Under the pieces are notes generated by a model. The model was given only the letters and a program-made list of their open reading frames with translations. It did no database searches and was not told the DNA's origin. Positions 25,784-37,894 of a stretch of DNA of 64,000 nucleotides are shown piece by piece. Made by a program: the position numbers and the translations under genes. Source of the DNA: Antedon bifida (Eukaryota > Echinodermata > Crinoidea > Comatulida > Antedonidae); the NCBI GenBank assembly GCA_963402885.1, contig OY727100.1, positions 16,647,395-16,711,394 on the forward strand, written 5' to 3'. Position 1 is the first letter of the stretch; each line of letters opens with the position of its first letter.

Positions 25784-28700
25784 CATTTGATTCAGCTATG
25801 CAAACCTTCAAACAATACAATATTTTTAAACAATTATATCATATATAATAACAAAAAATCATATGAATGATTAAAACTATAATTAATACAATCCAGAAAA
25901 AATGAAATAAATATTGCTGTAACTTTAGAGGTCTCACTCTGCATGTAATCTGCATGCAAGAACAACTCGAAGGTCAAGTTCAAGATTATGTACTTTTTAT
26001 GTCCTTGAAGTTAACAAGCTGGAAATGTAAAGTCCTGTATGTCACAACAAATCAAGGCAAATTAATGAATTCATCAAGCCAAGTTTCTGCCAATTTCTAC
26101 ATTCACCAAAACACGCAAACTTTACTATAATTCAATCAGTATGGTCTTGAAACATTTTGTAGACTATCTTAGAACATTGATATCTACATAACGTGGGGTA
26201 TTTTTAGATTGATAAAGATAAATCACAGAGGTTGTTATGTTTCGTAAGAATATTGTCAATATGAAGAGTGTGTAATTGCGAAACAAGGACTCTAGGCGCT
26301 TAACATTATTACCCCATTCATCAAAGCAAGTGGCTACGGAACTATTTATCCAGTTCCCTATGGGATTGTTTCACAGCTTGTCAGTCATTAATCAGTACCA
26401 GTGCTCTGGGTGCTCACTTTTAAAATGCCATACCTAAGCCAGAAAAAGGTTTCGTCTGCAATCCCTAAAGTCAATGCTGTCCTGCGTATCAACTCTAGCG
26501 CAAAATCTATGAAAACTGTACGTGTTGAATATAAAGGTGCTATTAAAGTATTATACAAATGTTGAATAACACACTTTTTGCATCCACTACTTCTATTTTT
26601 AATCAATGTCAAAAACTGGACCGGCTAAGCCATTAATTATAGGCAACAAGAGGATTTTAAATGGCGCATAGAACTGATACAGATGGCCGCTACAGGTAAA
26701 TTTAATTCACCAATTTGTATTATGCAGTTGGACTTCTGATCACATTATACCTTTACTTACGTTTGCCTGTCTCCACCTACAGTAGGGTAAATCTGTACCT
26801 GGTAGGGTCAAACACAATTAATAGCTGCATAAGTTGTTCATATGTGTTTGGTCCAATGTCTGGGGTAATGTGAAGTTCTTAGAACCTTTGAGTATCCATT
26901 AACCATTTTTTATGTATATTAAATCGTGATGTACTTGAAAGCATAACGACAAATTTTAATTGTAATCTCTTTCCCACCTCCCTTCCTAATTCTTATAACT
27001 CTTACCTAGTATTTAAATCTAAGAAGCAATGATGGAATAACTATTCGACAATTCTTTTAACATGGTTGTTTTCAATCAATTTATTTTAAATCTTTACCCC
27101 GATGCATTTGTCCAACAGACCCCTTCCCCAGGACGTGTTTCATAATAACCCTTCCCCAGTGTTTCATAATAACCCCTTCCACATTAACGCATTCAATTCA
27201 AGAGCTTAATAGTCTGTGTAAATCAACATGTCAGTATAGCCTGTTTGTATATTGTTATTACCATTTTGTCAAATTACTTTATAGCCAAATACAGTAACAA
27301 AGTTACGGTTCTTCCTGTTACCAATTTTATGTACTCACAAGAAGGAAATTGGTCGCATATGTGCAAGATCAAAACAGCGTACTTATAAATTAATACAAGC
27401 GTGTGTATCTTTAATTCATTAACAAAATACTTCCTCTAGTGTCGCACGCATAAACTCACCTAGTGGAAACATCAAAATAATTATTACTGTACGGATGAAA
27501 ATAGTCTTTATTTTGTTTCTTCTTAATATGCAGTCAAAAATAATTACTTGTCGATTGCCAGAATAAATTAGGCCTTGAAATTGCGCAACTGCATCTGTTC
27601 CAACGTCTCAATGTCATCCCCGATATAAGACTCACGATCATGTGACCTACGATTTTTTCTAAACCTGTAAATAAAGATAAGACCCAAGATTATTTCCTTT
27701 TATAAAAAAACCATGGGTAGTTCAGGAAGCATATGTTAGTGATGATAAATATCGTTAACATCGGGACAAAGTAAAGTTACGAGTACTGACAAATACAGTA
27801 AATGTAAATAAAAGGACATATGTTTGACCATTATGTGTACTATAGCAATTCTCAGCCGAAAATAATTTAAAAATCCTGGCTACAGGATGCAAAATAAATT
27901 ACCCATAATTAGTGAAACGTTAACCAGTAACAAACGACATGTTAACGCCGATGGGAATCGCGGGATTACGCAGCAATTCTCAGCGAAAAATATCTGGAAT
28001 ACTCTGAATGAAATTGACGAGATTTAAAATGAGAAAGGGACGTAAAAATGTGCAATGTAGTTTCTTTTATGCGTCTCTATAGTACGTACAAATATATCGT
28101 AACAGGTGCAGTTGTGTTTTATGGATACAAAGCAGAAACAGTTGCCAGAGAAACTATGTAATTCAATTTCATTTTGACATGGAAGTTAAAATCTTTAACC
28201 AGAACTGGCCACAAAAAAATGCAATAAAATAAATATAAATGTATGACTGAAATCTATGACTTGCACATTATTAATATTTATAATATTATTGTTATTTATT
28301 TTTTGTTTGATTCGATTTTGTTGCAGATTTATATTAAACAAAAGGTTTTTTTAAAAATTAAACAAATCAGTTAAATTATAGATCATTTTGATTTATACAA
28401 TGCTGAGTAGCAGCAGCTTTAGCAAAATACTCAGATATCCTTCTTAAATCTTAGTAAATATAAACATTTTAAATAAGTAATTCAATAAATTGCACAGTTT
28501 TAATTTATTAAACAAAGGTTAATTTTGATGATTTTTTTAATCATTTCATTATTATATCTTCACAAAGAGAGTGCATACATTTTTAAATTGTCCAGAATTA
28601 CAAATTGGGAGAACACGTTGTACAGAAATAGATTAATTATTTTGTGGGATTTGTTGAAAATTACTGCCTTGTTCAATAATCACATTTACTGTATATAAAC

Positions 28701-28987
28701 AGTACACAACTAATATAAACTTATCAGTTTACTGTATTAAGATCACATTAGAAATTGTATTTATTTTTATCTATAGAGGGAGACAAACACAATTTTTTAT
28801 TTTTGTGAAAAGTTTTTCCTTGAATATCATACGGAAGAATTATTAGTTTCTTTTACATTACAGTAAAAATAAATTACCTTTAGAATGCCCGAGCTAGGCA
28901 ATCCTAGTCTAGCCTATAACTAAGGCATGAGTATCCAGCCCACCATCTTCCATGCAACCTCCCTGCTGGCCGGCCACCAGTATTTTA

Positions 28988-29830
28988 TTTCCTATTAGGT
29001 TTAGGCAGAAACTATAGAGGGCCTGAAACCGGCATGAATATTCATGATCTGACGGAAAACCCTGGTAATAGTTTTCACGCGGTAATCGAACATACCTCTC
29101 ATCGCAAAAACTCACCAACCATGTCGTCGCGCCTACGTTATATAGTATTAATAATTAAGTATTAAATAAATAAATAAAATAAAAACGTTTTATCTATGTT
29201 GATTATGTTTATAAAATATATTTTTTTGACATCCAACAATGTACATACTAATTTTTAAATGAATTAATTAAAACTCACACACTACATAACCTTAGAATCA
29301 ATTGTGATACAGATTTAATTATATCATAGTTAGGCCTATACGGATTCTGCCAAAAAAGGAAAGAAAAATTAATTCAACGTCAGGCTAGGCCTAGGCCTAT
29401 AGCTACCGTACGATGTTTGTACGCTACCGCTCTTTACCAGCTAGGCTTACAAAACTAAGCCCAACTATTAAGCTAGGCCTAAACGTCTACGACTAGAGAA
29501 CTTTCGACGCGAGCTACTAAGGTACTGCATTGTTTTTCTCTTTTTATCATAATTAACCTTAATAGAACGTACATTTAAGACAAGAAATGACCTGGTTTAA
29601 TGTTTTTAAAGTTATATATATGCATTATTTTTACAAAACGTCAAAAATTGCAGGTCTAGTGTCTGAGAGAAAGAGTCCAGTAACTCCGATCTGCCACACT
29701 GCGAACGTACGTGCATCGCATCACACAGACAGTGACAGCGTGTTTTGGAAGTATGACGTCAGAAGCTCAATCATGAATATTCATGATATATGCACGCCCT
29801 CTATAGTTTCTGCCTTAACCTAATAGGAAA
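28988..29830. mobile_element. 843-bp element with 35-bp terminal inverted repeats
   Basis: TTTCCTATTAGGTTTAGGCA...GAGGGC (28988-29022) returns in inverse at 29796-29830 with one mismatch. Just inside each end stands the palindrome CATGAATATTCATGA (about 29034 and 29773), so the paired ends extend to about 60 bp. The interior has no recognisable transposase. Probably a non-autonomous DNA transposon. Confidence 0.65.
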
Positions 29831-30354
29831 AACAAATAATGCGGTCAGCCAGGTGCAGCATCCTAAGTTACCGGAAACTGCCTTTTTCATAAATTATGAA
29901 CTGAAAAAACAAAACCCCTTAATGTTTTCGTTCAATTGTCTCTACATCTGGGGATCCAATAACCTACACGATCTCTGAAATAGAGCAACATAATTGGTCA
30001 ATCGCGGCTAGCCTCGTCGGTTTCGTTGTGCTGCCTATCGCACACATGATAGTTTGTGAGCAGCCTTTCTATCCGAAGAGTCGAAATGAAAGGATGGAGT
30101 AAAAACCTGACAGACCTGGTTTGTACGATATGATATTGTGTAAGGTGATAATAATGTACGAAATTGCAGGATTAAACAAAATATTATTCTTGTTCTGTGG
30201 TATATTTTTTTTTTGGTTGTTCAAAAAACACAAAATTATGCCAGATTATACTAAAAACGGCATTATGCCAGATGCCGTGGGCCTCCTCCAAATAATGCCA
30301 AAAAGCATAATAATGTCAGAAATGGCAACTATGGTTCTGGAACTTGTTTTGTTT

Positions 30355-30450
30355 ACCTCCGCCGATAAGGAGGTAATGTATAATTATGTAGTCGATCGCG
30401 TGTGTTTGTCTGTTTGTTTGTTTGTTAGCAGGATTACTAAAAAAGTAATT
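30355..30450 (+). mobile_element. ACCTCCGCC..GGAGGT repeat fragment
   Basis: Hairpin ACCTCC (30355) / GGAGGT (30369-30374), then GTGTGTTTGTCTGTTTGTTT and AGCAGGATTACTAAAAAAGT. I recognise this word order from dispersed repeats of other marine animals; class unknown. Confidence 0.5.
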
Positions 30451-33201
30451 AGGCCTACGAGAAAATGAAAATACAGATAGATATGTGGTCAATATGTTGT
30501 CCATTCTGGACCACTTTTTAGTATAACTTTCAGACTTGCTAGTGTTAGGACAGAATGTTCAAAAGCCGTCGATGCAGTCTAATAGTAACAAGTAAACTGA
30601 AATTGCATTTCCAAAAAACTTCATTTTTGTACAAGAGGCAAGAGTTATAATTTGTGATTTGCAATTTTAAAACATAATTTTATTTAATTTTACGGGTTTT
30701 TTTATACGAGTAGTTTTAAAAAACCTAATTCAAATTCACCCGTTTGTTTTTGGCGTTGCTGTTATATTGTTAGTCAACTGAAACTATTGTTAGTTGAAAG
30801 GCAGGTTACATAACCTTTACACCAAATTCGCATACACATGTTTGTAGTGAAATTAGCCTAAATCACACACAGCATTACGACACACACAAATATATATATA
30901 TATATATATATTTTCCCGGAGAAATTTTATGTAGGAAAATGTACAGTAGTAAATGTAAATGTAGTAGTAGTATTCACTCTCGGGGTGGCTTTCTAGTTGT
31001 TTATTTATATGTTGAAAAAAAGTTCAGCACATGATGAAAAATAGAGGGCGGCAATCACATTTTCACATAATACTGTTCGAATATTATGTATTTTATTATT
31101 ATTATATATGGTTTAATTATAATGTATTAATATTCTTATATTGTTTTTCATTATTTAAATTGTAATAAAGCATTATTTAAATTCTAATAAAGCATTTTTA
31201 AGTAGGTTTGGTGTTTATGTATGAATGTCTAGATTCATCTGATTAAAATAAAGATATTAAATCAAAACAATTACTTGTGGGCCTATCATATTTTGACACA
31301 AAAACAAATCATCAGATCATTATTTATACAATTTAATATAATTAGCTTCTCTCTGATTAGTTTGATGTTTTGATGTTTACACGTTGAACTAGGCTACAAT
31401 ACAACAACATGCAGTTCCTCAATTGTCTATGCAATAAACGTCACAAAATATTGTTTTTAATTTAGACACAACAGTCAGAGTGTCATGTAAAAATCCTTTA
31501 TTGTGATAGATTGTTATTCAAGATGTTATAAAACATTAAAAGGCAGACTAATTGCCAATTTGTAAAGAACATTTGACATTCTACATAAAAAAAAGAACAT
31601 TGTGTGATGCATTATTTCGCTCGTTTATCAATTTCGTCATAGCGCCACCGTTTCACCGTCTTAAAACATAATTATGTTAAACTACTGTATTTTTTGATGG
31701 GATTCCTCCGGTTACTAGGCTAAATATATCCATGAGGATTGTGGGAACTTTGACCATTAGTATAATCGATCATATCATTAGGAAATATCATTATTAAATA
31801 TGCATTTCTTTCTTTATTTATCCAACAATTAAAAACAAATACATAAATATAACATTATAATATATAAAACACTTAAATAATTTTATTATTAGGCCTATGT
31901 ATACCGTATTCTACCTTATTCTATATTTCTTTGTTTTCAAAAATAGGCCTGTATGATTATGTAAATTAGACTGGAGAAGTGTGAATTCTATGTGTTTTTA
32001 AAGAATGTTCATTATAATAGACATGATAATCTATAATAATATTGTCCTTAGGTTATTTTTACTATTCATCAGTTCTATTGCTATTCAGTGACATCTTTTA
32101 TTTATTTATTCTTTATTTTATGTGTTTTAATTATTATTATTTCTATGTATTATTATGCTATATTTATTTAATAACTAACTAGAGTATGTTAAAATAATTA
32201 CTTTATATTTCATAAAGGCCAAATACAGACAATCGAAAGCTTTTTATTTTGGTATTTTTGTCAAATAACTTGTGCAATGTAATTATCATCATTATCATTT
32301 TACAATTTGACAATAAAGAGATGTATGTACACCGCGTAATTTTTCAGAGATATTATTACCAGAAATATAACTTTAATGTGTCGATTATTTAGGCTTATGA
32401 TAAATCGTTAACGGTTTACAATCAACAGTAAGATTTCCGGATAAGAGTATACATTTACTTTAATGTATAATGTTTCTAACTATAAACGTCATCGTTATAC
32501 TTAAGGCGTTTACTTTAGAAGTCTGCACTCTCATTAATGTAAGCATTTAATCGAACTGATTACAAATATTTATCAAGACACTGATTTTGTTTTCAAAGAG
32601 GATAAGTGACATTCTCTTGTAAGCATGTTTCACATGGTAATGTACAACATCCATAAATTAATAAGTGACAGTATGTTTTAAAATGATTTAAAACCCCTGT
32701 AATAAATTCATTTTGAAATATAAATCTTATTTTCGTACTTTGTTACACATTATTTGTATGGATATTTTTATGAGTTTGATAATAATAGACAACCCCAGCA
32801 GGGAAAACATATTTCAATGTCTGTTTTTTTTTAAAATCTTATCGTATCATCTTTCGTTGTTAATGTTACATTATATTCAGCAAGAATGCTTACTAATACC
32901 CTTTTACACTACTGCAAGCAAAAAAATGCATACTTGGTCTATGTAGATGCATGACATTGTAGGCCAGTTTAAAAAGGCAATTTAACCGGACACAACACCT
33001 TTAAAGACCCGTTACATCTCAATAAAAAAAAACAACACTTTACTTTTCTCAGGATGCCACATAGGCCTAATCGTTCCTTATAAAAGATACCAAAATATTA
33101 CGGTACTAAAACCGACCGCATTAGACTATTAAATGAATATAACTTTAAAACATTTGCACATGAATGCATATGTGAAATCAATCATCCATTTATGTTTCAA
33201 A

Positions 33202-33812
33202 CATACTGTCGAATGAGAGATCAAGTTCGCAAGAAGACTATACGGGGGCATATGATGTAACAACATACTGTCGAATGAGAGATCAAGTTGGCAAGAAGAC
33301 TATACGGGGGCATAAGATGTAACAACAAACTGTCGAATGAGAGATCAAGTTCGCAAGAAGACTATACGGGGGCATATGATGTAACAACATACTGTCGAAT
33401 GAAAGATCAAGTTCGCAAGAAGACTATACGGGGGCATATGATGTAACAACATACTGTCGAATGAGAGATCAAGTTCGCAAGAAGACTATACGGGGGCATA
33501 TGATGTAACAACATACTGTCGAATGAGAGATCAAGTTGGCAAGAAGACTATACGGGGGAATATGATTTAACAATACTGTCGAATGAGAGATCAAGTTGGC
33601 AAGAAGACTATACGGGGGAATATGATGTAACAATACTGTCGAATGAGAGATCAAGTTGGCAAGAAGACTATACGGGGGAATATGATGTAACAACATACTG
33701 TCGAATGAGAGATCAAGTTGGCAAGAAGACTATACGGGGGAATATGATGTAACAACATACTGTCGAATGAGAGATCAAGTTGGCAAGAAGACTATACGGA
33801 GGCATATGATGT
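33202..33812. repeat. 62-bp tandem array, about 10 units
   Basis: Unit runs CATACTGTCGAATGAGAGAT, CAAGTTCGCAAGAAGACTAT, ACGGGGGCATATGATGTAAC. Two sub-types (TTCGC with GGCATATG, TTGGC with GGAATATG) and a few 60-bp copies. It ends directly against a family A MITE. Confidence 0.93.
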
Positions 33813-33817
33813 ATGAT

Positions 33818-33955
33818 GTTTACACTATTAACTAGTTTGACAAAAAAAGTGTGATGTGGCCAAATATGGTAGTGATATGTCCAAATATAGTGTCCATGTC
33901 CATGTATGGGCATATCACATTTTTCTTTTCAAGTTTAATAGTGTAGACAGAGGTT
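33818..33955. mobile_element. MITE family A copy joined to the 62-bp array
   Basis: Begins at TTTACACTATTAACTAGTTTG immediately after the last 62-bp unit and ends TTTAATAGTGTAGACAGAGG. The left outer end has been replaced by array sequence. Confidence 0.65.
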
Positions 33956-34713
33956 CAGACTACACACTTTAGAATCAATTGCACGTATAATTTGACGCGA
34001 TTGTTTCGTTTCTCTGTCGCACAAAGCTATAGTTAAGAGATTTATAACTACAGACCTAAATTGAAACAAACACATTTTATTGTTTTCGATATAGGCTTGA
34101 CCTTGATTGTATAATTGTATCACATTATAATTATTTTATAGTCTATTCTCAGTCGAATCAAACCTCGTGATTTTCCCTATTGTTTTATAGTTATGGGTCC
34201 ATAAGAATCACAATTGGCTGTAAGCAGTTGACATTAAATAAAGAATGTAGACATATAATATTTATTACCTTCCTTTCCATCCCTATCCCTAAGCCTCCAT
34301 ACTAACTCTAATGCAGACACAGCTTACCAGTCAATACGGTACCTCTTTCGTCAACAACGTCAAATTAAGATTTAGGTCTATTTTATGCTATTAAACATTG
34401 TTATAAAACATCGAATCTTACGTGAATACTTGATGCATTCAGTGATTCTATACGATGCCTTCATTTTAAAGTTCGTCACTTTAAAGACATAAGATATAAT
34501 CTTATACACACGTCTGCAGTCTTCAAATTAGAAAAAGACAAACCTGACTGCCTCCTGAATATTTAAATTTATGAACATTCATAGGTTGGAATACGGACTT
34601 TCTTTGTGCGTAAGAATTTGAATTTTGAAAGGTACAACTGTAGCCTATTCCGCGAGATACTAACAATGGACCTATTGTCTATGGGTTAAAATGTTAGCAC
34701 AGACATGAATAAA

Positions 34714-34902
34714 GGGTCTTTCACACCTGTTCCGGCACGGTTCCGGTCCGGCGAATCGAACATCAATGTTTCGTTTTCACGACGCTCCACGCGGCTATGC
34801 GCCAATCAATATGCGCGTAGCCGCGTGAAAACGAAACATTGACGTTCGATTGGATTTTCCGGCGCCGGACCGGAACCGTGCCGGAACAGGTGTGAAAGAC
34901 CC
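34714..34902. mobile_element. MITE family C: near-perfect 189-bp palindrome
   Basis: The first roughly 40 bp from GGGTCTTTCACACCTGTTCC repeat exactly in inverse at the right end. After a short indel the arms continue to pair (AATGTTTCGTTTTCACG with CGTGAAAACGAAACATT) down to a central ATCAATAT. Flanks are TAAA and TTAA. Confidence 0.8.
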
Positions 34903-34984
34903 TTAAGGCCTATTCAAAATTGACTTCGTCATCATCATCGCATCGTCATTTATCATATTTATGTTCATGATCGTCAACATCGAT

Positions 34985-36070
34985 TATACCCCGTCGTCAT
35001 GATCGTCACCATGCATTATCAACCCCGTCGTCATGATCGTCACCATGCATTATCATCCCCGTCGTCATGATCGTCACCATCCATTATCAACCCCGTCGTC
35101 AAGATCGTCACCATACATTATCAACCCCGTCGTCATGATCGTCACCATGCATTATCATCCCCGTCGTCATGATCGTCACCATCCATTATCAACCCCGTCG
35201 TCATGATCGTCACCATCCATTATCAACCCCGTCGTCATGATCGTCACCATACATTATCAATCCTGTCATCATGATCGTCACCATCCATTATCAACATCCA
35301 TTATCATGATCGTCACCATCCATTATCAACCCCGTCGTCATGATCGTCACCATCCATTATCAACATCCATTATCATAATCGTCACCATCCATTATCAACC
35401 CCGTCGTTATGATCGTCATCATCCATTATAAAGCCCGTCGTCATGATCGTCATTATCCATTATCAACCTGTCATCATGATCGTCACCATCCATTATCAAC
35501 ATCCATTATCATGATCGTCACCATCCATTATAAAGCCCGTCGTCATGATAGTCACCACCCATTATAAAGCCCATCGTCATGATCGTCACCATCCATTATC
35601 AACCCCGTCATCATGATCGTCACCATCCATTATCAACCCCGTCGTTATGATCGTCATCATCCATTATAAAGCCCGTCGTCATGATCGTCATTATCCATTA
35701 TCAACCTGTCATCATGATCGTCACCATCCATTATCAACATCCATTATCATGATAGTCACCACCCATTATAAAGCCCATCGTCATGATCGTCACCATCCAT
35801 TATCAACCCCGTCATCATGATCATCACCATCCATTATCAACCCCGTCGTCATGATAGTCACCACCCATTATAAAGCCCGTCGTCATGATCGTCACCATCG
35901 ATTATCAACCCCGTCGTTATGATCGTCACCATCCATTATCAACCCCGTCATCATGATCATCACCATCCATTATCAACCCCGTCGTCATGATCGTCACCAT
36001 CCATTATCAACCCCGTCGTCATGATCGTCACCATCCATTATCAACCCTGTCATCATGATCATCATCATCT
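34985..36070. repeat. 34-bp tandem array with 7-unit higher-order repeat
   Basis: Unit CATGATCGTCACCATCCATT plus ATCAACCCCGTCGT, about 32 copies. A run of variant units starting at 35401 recurs at 35639, exactly 238 bp (7 x 34) later. Confidence 0.92.
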
Positions 36071-36712
36071 GTGTCGTTTCACCAGCATCGTCATATCTTT
36101 ACATGTATGACATGGAGAGGGTAGTAGGGGAAAATGAATACTGCATTTCCTATTTGTATTGAATCCCTGTGATTTTCAATTTGAGAAATGTTTGAATTGA
36201 AAACTACTCCCTTGTGTACCATTCTACAAATGTTCTAATGTTCGAAAATTAAAAGTTATGCTGGAATGGAATCAGAATCTATAATAAACGTTGGTTCAAT
36301 CTAAAGCAGGTCAACTCTGTGTCGTCGTGTCACTGACAAATTGACGCAACGCGTCCGAATAGATTTGCGTTCACACGACGGACCCGGTTGTCGAAAACGA
36401 CATTTTCCTTGGTGTGAACATTCATTTTAGAGTACACCACCATAGTAGATATTAAATGCTAAATAAACATTAATTAGAAATTGATTTGTGCTTTATCATT
36501 TATATCAGTTCTGGTAGAGAGCTGTACACGCATGAGTTTATACAACCGGCCGATTCTCGTACAGTATCTTATCCATGTGTCCAGTTCGTGATACAGCTTC
36601 TCATGTGTTTCACATGCCTGTATTCTGACATTGGAAATCGGGTTGCATCTTGCATTTTAAATTCTATTAAAAAGCTATTTTGGTGCATTATGATGGTTTA
36701 CTCTACCGTTAA

Positions 36713-36862
36713 GCTTGGTTCCCACTAGCGACGCAACGCAAGGACGTAACGTAACGTAAGTGATTTGACCAATCACAAGCGATGGATTATTCGAACAGTG
36801 GTTTGTCAACTCGTTTGCGTTGGGCGTAAGTCCTTGCGTTGCGTCTCTAGTGGGAACCACGC
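36713..36862. mobile_element. MITE family B copy (best preserved)
   Basis: Inverted ends of about 28 bp: GCTTGGTTCCCACTAGCGAC on the left and the complement of GTCTCTAGTGGGAACCACGC on the right. Flanks are TTAA on the left and TTTA on the right. Its core carries CAATCACAAGCGATGGATTA. It lies about 900 bp upstream of the Gene A start. Confidence 0.8.
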
Positions 36863-37379
36863 TTTACCGTTCAGTACTAACGATGCGACAAGTTGTTCTA
36901 AAAGCATTTGAAATAAATTGCGATGATTTCGTCTGCGTAAACGCATAAATATTGCATACATAGTATTACACACGGGCTTTGATTGACTCTTTTCTACTAA
37001 GCATACGAAAACAATTTTGATTACTTTTAGAAATTCAAATGCTGAACGTTACTGAAGGTGAAATGATGTATCTGATGGGGTAGAAACACCTCCCTTGTGC
37101 AAGAAAATCATCGATCAGTTTTATCCCAGAGTGGAGAATTCTTATGTATTATCATTTGGATCCGTCGCAATGTCAACGAAGCGTGCAATTTCAGATGATA
37201 TGTAAACAACTCGCAACATGCGCATGTATTCGAAATTATAACAGCGATGTCAAGAACAGTCCCTCGGCTATTTGAAGTCGAGTCGATGATATAGTGTCAA
37301 ATGTTTCTACTCATAGATTTGAGATTTTTTACAGTTTAGCGATGATTTGTATTTTCCACTAGTTGAAACAGTTGAGCAG

Positions 37380-37779
37380 ATAAATATACGCGAGCGGACG
37401 TGCGCCTCAAACGGAACCAATCACCAAAACATCCCCCAAACCATCATGGATAGATTTTCTTTTTTTATCATCCTCATAATAGCTCTATTCAGTCCGGAAA
37501 CGCAACCGAAAATCTGAATTAAGACCTCGTTGGTTTTGTTTTATTTCTGATGTTGAAAAGGACGAAAACGCGACCGGAGAGCCCTTTCCGTGCTTTCGTC
37601 AAACAACGACACGTAAACCGACTCGGAATAATTACCTGGACTTAATCAACCATTCCGCTCATCTTCAGCATCCTCCCATCAGCCTTCGTTCATTCTTCTT
37701 ACTAAACGTTTGATCCTACTTAATCTTAGCTTCATTTATTCGCATTACACTGCCTAAGAATGGTTGGATCTAGTTTGTT
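37380..37779 (+). promoter_or_regulatory. Probable promoter / 5'UTR of Gene A
   Basis: A CpG-richer block (ATACGCGAGCGGACGTGCGCC near 37385) with a CCAAT motif at about 37415 (AACCAATCACC) is followed by a pyrimidine-rich leader up to the start codon. No TATA box is evident. The assignment rests on position and composition only. Confidence 0.35.
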
Positions 37780-37801
37780 ATGGATTTCAAAATTGCGATG
37801 A
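37760..37801 (+). promoter_or_regulatory. Upstream ORF overlapping the Gene A start
   Basis: An ATG at 37760 in strong context (A at -3, G at +4) opens a 13-codon frame ending TGA at 37799-37801. This is out of frame with and downstream of the main ATG at 37780. If the transcript starts upstream of 37760, scanning ribosomes would have to leak past it. Confidence 0.4.
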
Positions 37802-37894
37802 TGTGGCCGGATTGTCGTCAACTAATGCCCGCCGTCGTTTACATAGGCATATTCGTGTCTCTTCTAACTCAGTACACATTTTGCTACGAGATAC
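37780..37894 (+). CDS. Gene A exon 1: signal peptide
   Basis: Encodes MDFKIAMMWPDC followed by a hydrophobic core (AVVYIGIFVSLL) and ends in phase 1 at donor GTAAGT (37895). The first nucleotide of a Leu codon is left over and is completed by TA at the start of exon 2. The chosen ATG has G at -3 and G at +4. Internal Met7, Met8 or Met16 could also start a usable signal peptide. Confidence 0.7.

Larger units (their letters stand above)
20213..33201. other. Gene-free sequence rich in repeats
   Basis: Holds the family E repeat, two SINEs, a family A MITE, the cloverleaf element, the 843-bp TIR element, (AAT)n at 21835, (TA)n at 30893 and (TGTT)n at 30406. I see no exon with splice or domain support. 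Confidence 0.5.

Noticed and set aside
25558-25848. 96-codon frame across the cloverleaf element as a protein
   Set aside because: Most of it lies in palindromic stems of a repeat; no recognisable protein domain.
33202-36070. CRISPR-like look of the regular 62-bp and 34-bp arrays
   Set aside because: The whole unit repeats, with no unique spacers between conserved repeats, in an intron-containing eukaryotic genome; these are minisatellites.
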